From Endothia cerciana (taxonomy: Eukaryota; Ascomycota; Sordariomycetes; Diaporthales; Cryphonectriaceae): 64,000 bases of DNA. Shown here in pieces: positions 34,425 to 44,002 of this stretch; the first letter of the stretch is position 1, and every line of letters begins with the position of its first letter. Both the position numbers and the translations under genes were made by a program. The notes under the pieces were generated by a model. That model was not told the DNA's origin. It saw nothing but the letters and a program-made list of their open reading frames with translations, and did not search any database. The stretch covers positions 186,001-250,000 of the forward strand of contig JALRMH010000051.1 in assembly GCA_026119935.1 (NCBI GenBank), written 5' to 3'.

Positions 34425-35714
34425 ATGGCGCGACAGGCAGACACCGGTGGTCGAGGCGACGCGGCCGGACCGGGCTCCGAGGACAACAGGTCTGGGACTG
34501 GCGGTGGCAGCGGCAGTGATGACGGCGACCTCCATCCTCGGAAGTCCGCCTTGGCCCTGCACAAGCGCGGCCTCTTCACCATAGCCGCCTATTCGCTGCG
34601 GTATCTGCTCATCACCCCGGCCATGGCCCTACGACATCTGAACCAGCGTCTCTTTCCCACCGAGACAAGCCCGACCCTCGTCAAGGCGTATCCCGCCCGG
34701 CCAAACCTGCCCGTCAGGATCTTCTTCCCCAGGTCCTACGACAGGCGGGCCCCTCGGCCTCTCCCGCTCCTGCTCTCCATCCACGGCGGCGGCTTCGTCA
34801 TCGGTGAGCCCTCCGACAACGACGCCTGGAACTCCATCTTCTCCCAGAAGCACTCGGCTCTCGTAATCGCCCTCAATTATGCCAAGGCCCCGGCGAATCC
34901 CTTTCCTGGGCCCCGCCTCGACCTGGAGGCCCTCATCGCCGCCGTCTTCTCCGACGAGGAACTCGCCGCCCATATCGACCCTGCCAAGGTGGGCATCACG
35001 GGCTTCTCCGCCGGCGGCAGCCTTACCCTCACCGTCAGTGAGGTGCCCGCCGTCCGAGAGAGGGTCACCGCCGGCATCGTCCCCATCTATCCCGTCACGG
35101 ACCTCGCCAGGACCCCGGACGAGAAAGCCGCCACGAGGAGGTATAAGCCCGCACTCCCGGACTCGCGGGCCAAGGGCAAGGACCCTCTGCTGGCGATGGC
35201 TGCCTTCTTCGACTGGGCCTGTGAGTCTCTTGTTCAACCCCCCCCCCCCTTCCGGTCCCCGTCAGCGACAACACACTCAGACTGTCTCTTAGATATCCCT
35301 GCCGGACAAGACCTGCGCGATCCGCTGCTGTCACCCTTCTACGCGGAGCGCGCCAGCCTGCCCCGCCGGGTCTGGCTCGTGGGGTGTGAGCTCGACATGC
35401 TGGGCCACGAGGCCTGGAGGACGGCCTGCCGCCTCGCCGGCAGACCTGTGCCCGGGCTGGATCAGCGTATCGGCCAGGAGGAGCCGGCCGACGGGGGGAA
35501 GCTGGGGACGCTGATCACCGAGGGAGACGAGAGGTTCGCATGGGAGGTCAAGGACCAGCATGGCGAGATCAAGTGGCTCTGCGTACCTGATGCCGGGCAT
35601 GGCTTTGATATGGCAGGAGCTATGGGCGCGGACCGGGCTCAGTCAGAGGATGGGAGGCTGAAGAGGGATGCCTTGATTCAGATGACTGGAGAATGGCTCT
35701 TCGGTCAGCCTTGA
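34425..35714 (+). CDS. Alpha/beta hydrolase, hormone-sensitive-lipase family
   Basis: Two exons, 34425-35220 and 35293-35714 (donor GTGAGT, acceptor TTAG), give 405 residues. The oxyanion-hole motif HGGGF (His120) and nucleophile motif G-F-S-A-G (Ser195) are clear. The acid is in VGCELDMLG and the catalytic His in PDAGHGFDM. An N-terminal 45-residue Gly/Asp-rich segment precedes a hydrophobic stretch (FTIAAYSLRYLLITPAMAL, about 50-70) that may anchor it to membranes. The family hydrolyses small esters and lipids; fungal members have diverse substrates. Splicing restores FFDWAYIPAGQDLRDPLLSP, the expected helix/lid return. The intron includes 12 consecutive C. The start is the ATG at 34425; the frame two codons upstream would begin with GTG. 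Confidence 0.88.
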   Translation: MARQADTGGRGDAAGPGSEDNRSGTGGGSGSDDGDLHPRKSALALHKRGLFTIAAYSLRYLLITPAMALRHLNQRLFPTETSPTLVKAYPARPNLPVRIFFPRSYDRRAPRPLPLLLSIHGGGFVIGEPSDNDAWNSIFSQKHSALVIALNYAKAPANPFPGPRLDLEALIAAVFSDEELAAHIDPAKVGITGFSAGGSLTLTVSEVPAVRERVTAGIVPIYPVTDLARTPDEKAATRRYKPALPDSRAKGKDPLLAMAAFFDWACESLVQPPPPFRSPSATTHSDCLLDIPAGQDLRDPLLSPFYAERASLPRRVWLVGCELDMLGHEAWRTACRLAGRPVPGLDQRIGQEEPADGGKLGTLITEGDERFAWEVKDQHGEIKWLCVPDAGHGFDMAGAMGADRAQSEDGRLKRDALIQMTGEWLFGQP

Positions 35715-36284
35715 TCCCGAGTAGAACCCTGTTATGAGTGGACAAGTTCATGTTGTGCTTTCCAGATGAGTGATGAAGTACTCACTGCAGGTTGAACCTG
35801 GTCGAGACCTAATTATTTTACAAGTCTCAAGTTGTTGTCTTTGTTTCCTTGAGTGTAAACACATATGTATATCTAGATATTTTAAGATACCTTGCATGTA
35901 TAACTGGTTATCAAAGACGTGGGTTTTTTTCTTTTCTTTTTTTTTGGGGGGGGTTCAAAAAAATAAATAAAAAATAAAAGGGAGTTTGTCTCGTGATATT
36001 TATTGGAATAAAATTCAATTATTCTTGAAGTACAATATTCCCGGCGGGAAAGAAAACGAACTCGTTAGTAGTGGACTCGGATTAATTGGTTGATGTACGT
36101 TGGGTGTCCTTCGCTAAGGAGGGACGTGAGGGGAGTCTAGCGCGTCACGCCACATCTGCTACCGCGGTCGTCCCTGGATCCTTTCCACCTCTGTGTTGTT
36201 CGCATTCCGAGTCCTCAGAAGCACCGCAAATCTTGTCCGCCAGTAGCCTAGGAAGCCCGTGCTCTGAGAGGCCGCACTAGCAGG
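35715..36284. other. Intergenic, AT-rich spacer
   Basis: 3' UTR of the hydrolase and promoter of the next gene. Strong T-, G- and A-runs occur at 35925-35985. No gene recognised. Confidence 0.55.
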
Positions 36285-37256
36285 ATGGAGGACGATCGTA
36301 GCTGGGAGGACGCGGCCTTCAACACCCGACACCTCCATAACCACAACGATCGAGGTGGCAGGCCTGGCAACGTGCGCCACGAGTTCCAGGTGCGCAGCAC
36401 GATGGGCACCCACCTCATCAAATGTGCCGCACTCGACCGCCTGCAGCAGAGAACGGGTGATGGTGCCCAGGCTGAGACGGGAGGCCGGAAGGCAAAGGCG
36501 GGTGGCAGGTCCCATGCAGCTGCGGGCTCATCAGGGGCTTCCAAGAAAGCAGCCAACAGCGGGGGCGATGTGGTCCTGGAGATCTACCGCCTCACCGACG
36601 ACGAGGATGGCCTGTTGGGCTCCCTGAGATGTGGTAACGCCTTCGAGGCTACGGTCGCCTTTGCAGGCAGCAGGAAGACACTCGGGAAGATCACCCGCGA
36701 GCTCGGGGGGGCCGACCCGGAACGACCTGGAGCACCTCCCCGTCCACATCCGCATGCAGGAACAGGCCCTACAGGATTCAATGCTCGGCACAGGGGCGTG
36801 GCGCACAACGGCACCGTCATCCATGGGAACCACCGCGGGATCTATGAGGATGGTGAAGGTGGTGACAGCGGAGCCGACGACTCTGGTTCGTTGTCAGAGG
36901 AAGAAATGAACAGTGATGGTGCTGCCTCCCAGCTCGGTGGAGGAGAGGGTCGACAGCGACAGCGTGTCGCCACCTTCGAGAAGAACTCATTTCGCCAGCC
37001 CAAGTTCTGGTTTCGCTGGCAAGGAGTCATGGCCGCTGACGGCGTGCTCCCTGATCCGACGGACGACGAGGACATGCCTGACAGGGCCAAGGTTCATGGG
37101 TCTGGGTACCTGGTGTTCTCAGGCAATGACTGCGGGCGCTTTCAGGGCACCATGACAAGTGAGCAGATGGGATGGAATAATGTCAAGATGACTGGGTGGA
37201 AAACTAAGCCACAGCCGGAGAGGGACTTCGAGATTCAGTGGAGCGGCGAGTTCTGA
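36285..37256 (+). CDS. Conserved fungal protein of unknown function
   Basis: Single exon, 323 residues. N-terminal part: WEDAAFNTRHLHNHNDRGGR, then NVRHEFQVRSTMGTHLIKCA, which reads like beta strands. The middle is disordered and rich in Gly, Ser, His and acidic residues (KAKAGGRSHAAAGSS; SLSEEEMNSDG). The C-terminal 80 residues are the best conserved-looking part: FWFRWQGVMA, then GSGYLVFSGNDCGRFQGTM and WNNVKMTGWKTK, suggesting a compact beta-rich domain. The two ordered parts flanking a disordered spacer could be one split domain. I recall similar unannotated ascomycete proteins but no named family. The frame passes a GGGGGGG run near 36708 without breaking. Confidence 0.72.
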   Translation: MEDDRSWEDAAFNTRHLHNHNDRGGRPGNVRHEFQVRSTMGTHLIKCAALDRLQQRTGDGAQAETGGRKAKAGGRSHAAAGSSGASKKAANSGGDVVLEIYRLTDDEDGLLGSLRCGNAFEATVAFAGSRKTLGKITRELGGADPERPGAPPRPHPHAGTGPTGFNARHRGVAHNGTVIHGNHRGIYEDGEGGDSGADDSGSLSEEEMNSDGAASQLGGGEGRQRQRVATFEKNSFRQPKFWFRWQGVMAADGVLPDPTDDEDMPDRAKVHGSGYLVFSGNDCGRFQGTMTSEQMGWNNVKMTGWKTKPQPERDFEIQWSGEF

Positions 37257-38120
37257 ACATCTGAGCCTGCTGCTGGTCCTGTGAGGACTGTGCTGGTGAT
37301 GAGCGAATGACAGATATATTCCATGGTATCCGTGTAACAGCTGATAGAGGGAACCTTGGAAGGGTTGTCGACATACAAGATAATGTATGGGCTACAACCG
37401 GAAGGCAGGCTGGGCGGACTATGAAGGGTATGATAGTATGTGCATCAGCTCTGCTGAACCTCCTTCTACTGTACACATGCATCGACCGACGTTCATGATG
37501 AAGTGAATACGTCTCCGTGATGAGTAGAGAGCAGTTTGTCCCAGTTGCAGACAGCTGATCACCACACTAGAAGACGGGATGGAAGCAATCAGATCGGTCG
37601 AGAGCATTTGACAAAGCTGTGCCCCAGAGACCGTTGGGGACAGTCTTTCTTGGTTGGCGTTCAGACCTTATGTACATCAACTCCTCTCTCCCCTAGCCAT
37701 TGCTTGCTCATGCACCGACACACCAAAGTCCGGGCAAACAGCCTTGTAGCCTTGGGAACAGCGACACCACCACCTCACTCACTCTCTTGGCTCTCCGGAC
37801 TGCTTGTGTCCAGGTTCCTATTGTCGTGCTAGCAGCCGTGTTGTCAGGTGAGCCAGAGAACCTGCACTCTGTACCGCTAGACAGCCGTTCACCAAGTCTC
37901 GCTTCCTTTCCCTCCCTCACCCCACCCGCCGTCTTGGACACACACTGAGCACGCCTTGACTGCCAATGCACATCCTGACCAGGCCAGCATCCGTTATCTA
38001 CCTGAACGACTGCCTCTTGGTCTTTGTTTTGTTGCTAAATCCCAATGGCGCAGCCACTTCTGTGTTGACCTGCCTCAACTCGCCCTCCCCCCCCTCGACT
38101 GTGGCCCTTCTCCTCCCACC
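37257..38120. other. Intergenic, no gene recognised
   Basis: 3' flank of the preceding gene and a CT-rich, leader-like stretch (37,680-38,110) upstream of the next start. Overlapping open frames reflect pyrimidine richness. Confidence 0.5.
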
Positions 38121-39496
38121 ATGGCCCGACTCTACGATCGTGCCTCGCGGCCGAAAGGAACCCTCTCATTCCCGTTTCCTTTCCCTCTGTCCCTCTCTCG
38201 ACGAAACCTGTTCGATGGCAGCGAAGACGACGCCAGTGCTCCGGGTCAAGCATCAATATCGTACCTACAGCCCAACATCAAACTCGCAGTGCCGTCCATT
38301 GCGTCAACCCAACCTGGCACCTGCGCCAAGGACCATGCCTCGATAGGCCCTGAGAACAACGATACAAAACCCAAGAACAGACCCTCCACTAGTGAGAGTG
38401 AGCTCCAGCTGAGGCCTCTCGCGAGGATAGATGTTCTGGCTGCCCAGGCCGATGTCCTTGCCCATAGTGATCGAGACCTCTCGCAGTGCTTCAATAAGGT
38501 GATCTGCGACATGATGGAGACAGACCAGATCATTGAGGAGCACGGTCTTGAGATCGCGGGGCTCAACAGACAGTTGCTCGCCGTACGGCTGAGGTTCGAC
38601 GAAGCCCACGCCCAGGTCGCCATGGATCTGGCCCTGGCTAATCACATCATCAACGACGTCCCCCGCCGCAACCCCAGTCAGCGGACACGCGTAGCCTTCG
38701 AGGAAGCTTCTGAGGGCGTCCTCCGTACCGTCCGAGGTCAGAATATTAGAAGTTGGTCTCTGGAGAAGGTGAACAGGATACTCGCAGTATGTATCATACC
38801 CTAGGTACCCTGATCGCTCCCAGCTCCCGTCTCGTCTTATTCCAGATGAACAAGAATTGGGAGGCGTCCCTCTTCGCAACCCAAGGGATCACTGACCAAA
38901 CACATTCACAGAAGCTCTACAATATCCACCAGCAGAACGAAAACCTGTACAGATTCGACAGGGTTCGGGGTCATATTACTACCGCTGCACGCTGCTTCAA
39001 AGATATCAAGTTTGACGACAAGTACCTGCCTCTGATCATCGACGGCTTGGATCTCAAGGTCCTTCTCGAGAGCTACCGCGAGCAGGACCATGACATGGCA
39101 CGAAAGTGCATCAAGTCCGTCGCGAAGCCTAAGCAACGACAGCTCATCACTAGGTCGTTCCTAGAACCTCTATGTCTGGCGGCGCCGACTGCCTCAAAGC
39201 GCTGCGCTGTCGAGCACCCCATCCAAGCCTCGGTCGGCAGTATCCCACTATCTCAGCCCGTCTCCATCGAGTCCCGCCAGCAGAACCCCAAAGATGCACA
39301 GAGCCAGGCGTTGGTGGCTAATCCCTCCTCGAATTACAAAGGAGCCCCTGGCGCTGTCATGAAAACTCTGCGGACTGGTGTGCCGCAAAACCCGGAGGAC
39401 TCTGGTCATAGTCAAGGACCTTGGATGACTCGCTTCCCCACGTATTCGTCGGGATGCCAGCGCTGTAGTTATCCAGGATGTGGTATGCCTATCTAG
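38121..39496 (+). CDS. Hypothetical protein, helical, unrecognised
   Basis: Two exons, 38121-38786 and 38846-39496 (donor GTATGT, acceptor CCAG), give 438 residues. The ATG sits in a CACCATGG context. Residues 1-90 are Ser/Pro/Phe-rich and probably disordered. About 95-330 is helical and charged, with ARIDVLAAQADVLAHSDRDL, DMMETDQIIEEHGLEIAG and, after the splice, QKLYNIHQQNENLYRFDRVR. The C-terminus is low complexity. An alternative last intron (39483-39527, containing CTGAC) would replace the stop by a Cys/His-containing tail that reads CSYPGCGLLRHKK and ends at 39571, giving 448 residues. I do not recognise the family. The exon junction keeps a continuous helix, which is the main evidence that the gene is real. 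Confidence 0.6.
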
Positions 39497-39571
39497 GCTA
39501 CTGACTCTGGTGAGACTTTCATGGTAGGTCTCCTCAGGCACAAGAAGGTTTCGTCGGACAAGACAGCCTAA

Positions 39572-40838
39572 TGGACAACGCCTTAGACCTGCCAGAAGAT
39601 CTGCGGCACTGGATCTCCAGTGTGAGCAATGGATCCGGCTGTCTCATTCCGAATGATCCCAGATGCTCCGTAAACACCTCAACTTACTAACATGGAGGGT
39701 CCATCCTAGACTAGACCTTTCGGGTGGCTGGCCAGAGGTACAAGACACCTGGTTCTCAATAGCAAGCTGATCGACTCCTAAATGCGGTCAACACGTTCGG
39801 CTCCGGTCTCGAAGCTCCGTAACACCATAGTCGACTTGATTCCTAAAGTCGATCAACCCCTGACTCTTCTTGGTGAGCTTGTCACCTTGAAGTATGCAAG
39901 TTCACATTGCATCTCAGTGGGGAGTGGCGCAACAAGAAACAAAGAAAGAAAAGACCAAAAAAAGAGGGGGGGGGGGCCAAGACCGGGGGAGGGGCCCTGA
40001 GGCAAGTGAGAAAGCTTCTGCTGCCCAGGTCGCTGGTCGTGAGAATTTTAAGGCGTGTTCTTGAATGATACACAATCCTGGTCTCGTTTACTTCTCCAGG
40101 GCGAATACTTACACTTTTTCAGTAGAGGTCCTCTCATGGGATAGACTGCTATAGGATAAATCGGTGTGAGGTAAAACTGCTGCTTGATACGCCCATGCTA
40201 AGCATGCCCATGTAAGGTACCATACCTCTTATGTTATATTCTCCTGTGAGATGAGATCTGTACTATTTAGCTCTGCTTCTGTGAGTGTCTAGCCTCTCTT
40301 TCATCGGGCTTCTGTGGCTCACTTGGTAAAGCTCGAGCACTTTCCAAGAGAGTCGCTCAGCTATGCCATTTCAGACCTGTAATTCTATAGTTGCTTCAAT
40401 ATGTATATTCCTAGATAGAGAATTAGATGCACGCCACTTGGAAGTTGTTTCTGACCAGGTACTGTGCCCCGGCGGTGTTGATGGCGACGGCGACTGAGGA
40501 CACCACGAGGAGAGGCAGCCTGGTGTCAAGAGGGTCTGTAACGAGTGTCGACGGCAAGAGGTGACCTGTCATGCTTTTCATCATGCGACCGCGAAATGAC
40601 ATCAGATAAGCACATTTGCCATACGACGGACGCTATGGCGACGAGGGACGGTGAGCAGGAGAGAAGGGATGTGGATAACCGAAGCCACTGCAAGGAATGA
40701 GATATTGTACATGAGTTGTGTAGATGATCCTCCAGGTGTTCAACAATCATTGAGCTCGTAAATCATGAGATGCAGTCCATCGACCTAGACAACCACTATT
40801 TTTTTACCTTTCGAAGTAATTTTAGAGGTGTGAGCCCT
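39572..40838. other. 1.3 kb intergenic, no gene
   Basis: 3' flank of two convergent genes. Contains a run of 11 G at 39966-39976 and a short tRNA-like fragment near 40315 that lacks a T-arm (rejected). No gene recognised. Confidence 0.5.
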
Positions 40839-41711
40839 TCAAACCAGCCATCTCCGAAACCAGTTGACTGCTTGAACGAGCGCCCTCTCGGCCCCCTCAT
40901 TCTCGTCCGTCTCTTTCGGGTCTGCTCGTAAGGCAAACCCATGCCCGCACCTCTCGTAGATGCTGACTTCCAGCTTGTCGGGTTCGTCCTTGAAGGCGCC
41001 TCTTAAGCTCGCCTCCACCTTGTGCGCCTGGTCGACAAACATCATCTGATCTTTACCTCCCAGGGCCAGGCTGAAAGGAACGTGGAATGCCCCGGCAAAA
41101 GCAGCGAACTCGTCCGGTGTGACGCTCGACGGATGAGCAGTGAAATGCGCATCGATCAGGTGAGAGTCACCGCCTTTGACTGCTGGCTCGCTACAGACCC
41201 TCGAGGACCAGTGGCCGCCGAGGCAGAATCCCGCGATTCCCAGTTTCGCCCCGAGGGGCAATGATGCCCGCACCGCGCACACATAGCCAAGAACGGCAGG
41301 ATACATGCGCCGTACTTTGAAGCCGAAGGGAACGAGGATGGACATAAGCCTGATCGCAGCCCACACGCGACGTGCCTGGCCAAGAAGGTTATACCAGGGG
41401 ACTGATTTCGTCATCGTGCCAGAGAGCGTGAGCATGATCAGGGGGACACCACCCCCGGGGAGTAGGTTCGGCACGAGAACGCGAAGGCCCGTCTTGGAGG
41501 CATACTGGTCGGCTAGAAGCTTGTTGTTGACGAGATTGAAACCAAAGCCGTCCGTGAGGAAGACGATGGTGGAGTTTGACGGGGCCGGCCCGCGGGTGAC
41601 GTAGGTTGACACCTCATGAAGGACCTCGAGATGGCCAAGAGGTTCAGCAGTATGGACAGTGCCCGTAAAGCAATCGGGACAGGTCCTGATTTGTGAGGGG
41701 GGAGAACTCAT
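40839..41711 (-). CDS. Dienelactone hydrolase family protein
   Basis: Single exon, 290 residues. It starts with CPDCFTGTVHTAEPLGHLEV, the usual fungal DLH opening (C-x2-C-x2-G). It continues with FLTDGFGFNLVNNKLLADQY, LRVLVPNLLPGGG, the nucleophile motif GFCLGGHW with Cys163, and the acid/His region GGKDQMMF and YERCGHGF (His257). Family members use a Cys-Asp-His triad and hydrolyse lactones such as dienelactone in aromatic ring degradation; many fungal ones have unknown substrates. It lies 0.7 kb from the kynureninase gene, tail to head on the same strand. That raises the possibility of a shared aromatic-catabolism role, but this is inference. The ATG at 41711 was chosen because the six-codon extension would start with GTG. 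Confidence 0.9.
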   Translation of the reverse strand: MSSPPSQIRTCPDCFTGTVHTAEPLGHLEVLHEVSTYVTRGPAPSNSTIVFLTDGFGFNLVNNKLLADQYASKTGLRVLVPNLLPGGGVPLIMLTLSGTMTKSVPWYNLLGQARRVWAAIRLMSILVPFGFKVRRMYPAVLGYVCAVRASLPLGAKLGIAGFCLGGHWSSRVCSEPAVKGGDSHLIDAHFTAHPSSVTPDEFAAFAGAFHVPFSLALGGKDQMMFVDQAHKVEASLRGAFKDEPDKLEVSIYERCGHGFALRADPKETDENEGAERALVQAVNWFRRWLV

Positions 41712-42424
41712 GATGGTCTCGGGCTGCACCGTGCAGAGCGCAAGCAGGGCGGTATTGAGACGTGGCCAGCAGGGCTCTCAGTGCCCCTGGTGATCCTCGT
41801 TGAGGCTGGATACGCTCGGTAGGTATGATGCGGAGGTTGAAGGGCCTCGAGGTCCGTCCTCGCAGTTGACTGCAACAAGGGACTCGAGGGCCAGCGAAGC
41901 AAGCCGTGTGTAGGAAGAACCCAGCCTTGGGTAATTGGGTCAGTCGGAGCCGATGAGAACAGTGATAGCCTTGCGCGAGGCCCTCAGACGTGGTGGCATT
42001 AGGCGGTGATCTCGTGAAACTGTTCAAGCCCGGTGTGATTGAGCAACCTTATGTATAGCTGCGACGCCAAGGCCGCTCTAGCCAGCGCCACAGCTCGGAT
42101 AGTAGTAGCCTCAGCATACCTACGCTCCAGCGTTTCAAGGACCACATACGACACGCAGACGTACATATCTGGCTGAGCTGCTCTGCAGGCTCAGGGTCCA
42201 AGCGGCCATCTGTCTTAAGAGACTACCTACCAGCGCTACCCAAGGCACGGTGCCAAGGTCTTCCGACCGGATGGTCATCGAGGTAAAAAGCCAGAGGCGA
42301 CAAGGTTTCGGTACACTCTACGAGCGAGGATCGATACGGTTTCGCCAAGTATTCGTATTCTTATTGAATCGAGTCCTGGGACAGGATGATATGTGCCCAG
42401 GTGATGGCGACCCCGGATCGCCCT
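41712..42424. other. Intergenic between DLH and kynureninase genes
   Basis: DLH promoter and kynureninase 3' UTR. No gene or repeat recognised. Confidence 0.5.
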
Positions 42425-44002
42425 CTACCTTTTGCTTACGCCCAGGGCCGATCGCAAGGTCTCCATGAATATCCACACATCCTCGAAGCTGTTATACATA
42501 GGCACGGGTGCGACACGGATAACGTCCGGCTTGCGCTTGTCACAGATGATGGCCCTCTCCTCGAACGCCGCCAGGACCTTGTCTAACAAGCCGTCCCTCA
42601 GCAGCACACTGAGCTGTGCGCCCCGTTCAGCCGCGCCCGACGGCGTGATGATCATAAATGCCGGCTTTTCGGCACCTTGCTCATCCGTCAGGATGCGGTG
42701 CAGCATGTACTCGGCGTACGCGGTCAGCACGAGGCTCTTGCTACGGAGGTTCTGAAAGCCAGCCTCTTCAAACTTACTCAGCGACCCGCTGAGAGCCGCG
42801 AGGTCCAGGGCAGATGGGTTGCCGGCCTGAAAGCCGCCCGCTCCCGGCGTCGGCTGAAACTGCTTGGCCATCTGGAACCGCACGCTCTTGTCGCCGCCGT
42901 ACCAGCCGCTCAGTCGGGGCCGGAATACTGGTTTTGGCTGCCCGTCCTCACTCTCGGCCCCGGATGTCCACTCGACCTTTCCGTGACGGTCGTGGACGAA
43001 GGCGCCAGCGATGGACCCAGGGCCGGCATTTATGTACTTGTATGTGCACCACATGGCGAAGTCCACATTCCAGTCATGCAGTTTCAGGCCGACATTGCCG
43101 GCCGCGTGCGCGAGGTCCCACCCGACGACGATGCCACGGTCCTGCGCGTACTTTGTGATGGTGGGGATGTCGAAAAGCTGCCCGCTGTAGTACTGTATAC
43201 CCGGCAACAGGATGAGGGCAGTCTCGTCCGCGTGCTCATCGATGGTGGCGAGGATCTGGCCCGTCGAGATGTACAGGTTCTCCTCCTCGGGCCAGACCTC
43301 GACCATGGACTTGGCGAAGTCGAGATTGTGCCACCGGATATGCGAGGAGATGGCGTAGTAGTCGCTGGGGAATGGCTTCCACTCCAGGATGATCTTGTGG
43401 CGCTTCTCGGTGGGACGGTAGAATGAAGCCAGCAGCATGTGAATGTTGACCGTGAGAGTGTTCATGTAGACAATCTCGCTAGGGAGGGCGCCGATGAGCT
43501 CGACAGACTTGCGCGCACAGTCTGCAGACATGTCTTGCCAATTCACCAAGGGCGAGTCCTCAAAGTCTGTGAAGTGGCCGCCGACCCCAATGGCGGCCCA
43601 GGTGTCGAGCTGCGCATTGATATACCGGCGGGTGGTCTTGGACTGCAGGCCCAACGAGTTACCACAAAAGTAAATGGACTTCTCCTCGCCTGCCTTGGCC
43701 TCTCCATTGGCACCTAAGCCATTTTGGCCTGCTCTCTCCAGCGTTGACGTGGCTGAGACCTCCAGCGTTAGCATGTGCCCCCTCCCGGATGACGGACGCC
43801 TTTGGTCCAGAAGGCCTAGGGTGGACGCTTGCTTGCCTTGAAGTGACTTGCTCTTGAGCGAGGCCTTGGTGGGAAACAAGTAGTCATCGCGAAGGTACCT
43901 GAGGGAGTCCGAGGTGTCGAGTGACTGTGCGTATTCCAACGAATCGTCGAATGCTGGCCTGCGGCCAGCGCGGATCTTATCGGCGGCGGCGGCGATATCC
44001 AT
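42425..44002 (-). CDS. BNA5: Kynureninase
   Basis: Single exon, 525 residues. PLP-dependent fold-type I enzyme that cleaves 3-hydroxykynurenine to 3-hydroxyanthranilate plus alanine (kynurenine to anthranilate), in the cytosol, on the route to NAD. Signatures: YFCGNSLGLQ, GHFTDFEDSPLVNWQD, MNTLTVNIHMLLASFYRPT, GWDLAHAAGNVGL and the Schiff-base Lys322 in MWCTYKYINAGPGS. It continues with LSGWYGGDKSVRFQM and GNPSALDLAAL, and ends with DKRKPDVIRVAPVPMYN. There is a Ser/Gly-rich insertion of about 45 residues before YFCGNSLG, longer than in typical family members. The start is the ATG at 44002 (MDIAAAADKI); the upstream extension is not conserved. Divergent from the IDO gene, which catalyses an earlier step of the same pathway. 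Confidence 0.96.
   Translation of the reverse strand: MDIAAAADKIRAGRRPAFDDSLEYAQSLDTSDSLRYLRDDYLFPTKASLKSKSLQGKQASTLGLLDQRRPSSGRGHMLTLEVSATSTLERAGQNGLGANGEAKAGEEKSIYFCGNSLGLQSKTTRRYINAQLDTWAAIGVGGHFTDFEDSPLVNWQDMSADCARKSVELIGALPSEIVYMNTLTVNIHMLLASFYRPTEKRHKIILEWKPFPSDYYAISSHIRWHNLDFAKSMVEVWPEEENLYISTGQILATIDEHADETALILLPGIQYYSGQLFDIPTITKYAQDRGIVVGWDLAHAAGNVGLKLHDWNVDFAMWCTYKYINAGPGSIAGAFVHDRHGKVEWTSGAESEDGQPKPVFRPRLSGWYGGDKSVRFQMAKQFQPTPGAGGFQAGNPSALDLAALSGSLSKFEEAGFQNLRSKSLVLTAYAEYMLHRILTDEQGAEKPAFMIITPSGAAERGAQLSVLLRDGLLDKVLAAFEERAIICDKRKPDVIRVAPVPMYNSFEDVWIFMETLRSALGVSKR

Noticed and set aside
40301..40375. tRNA-like segment with a box-A-like TGGCTCACTTGG
   Set aside because: No box B/T-arm (GGTTCGA) and no pairing acceptor stem follow within 80 bp; at most a chance match or heavily decayed copy.
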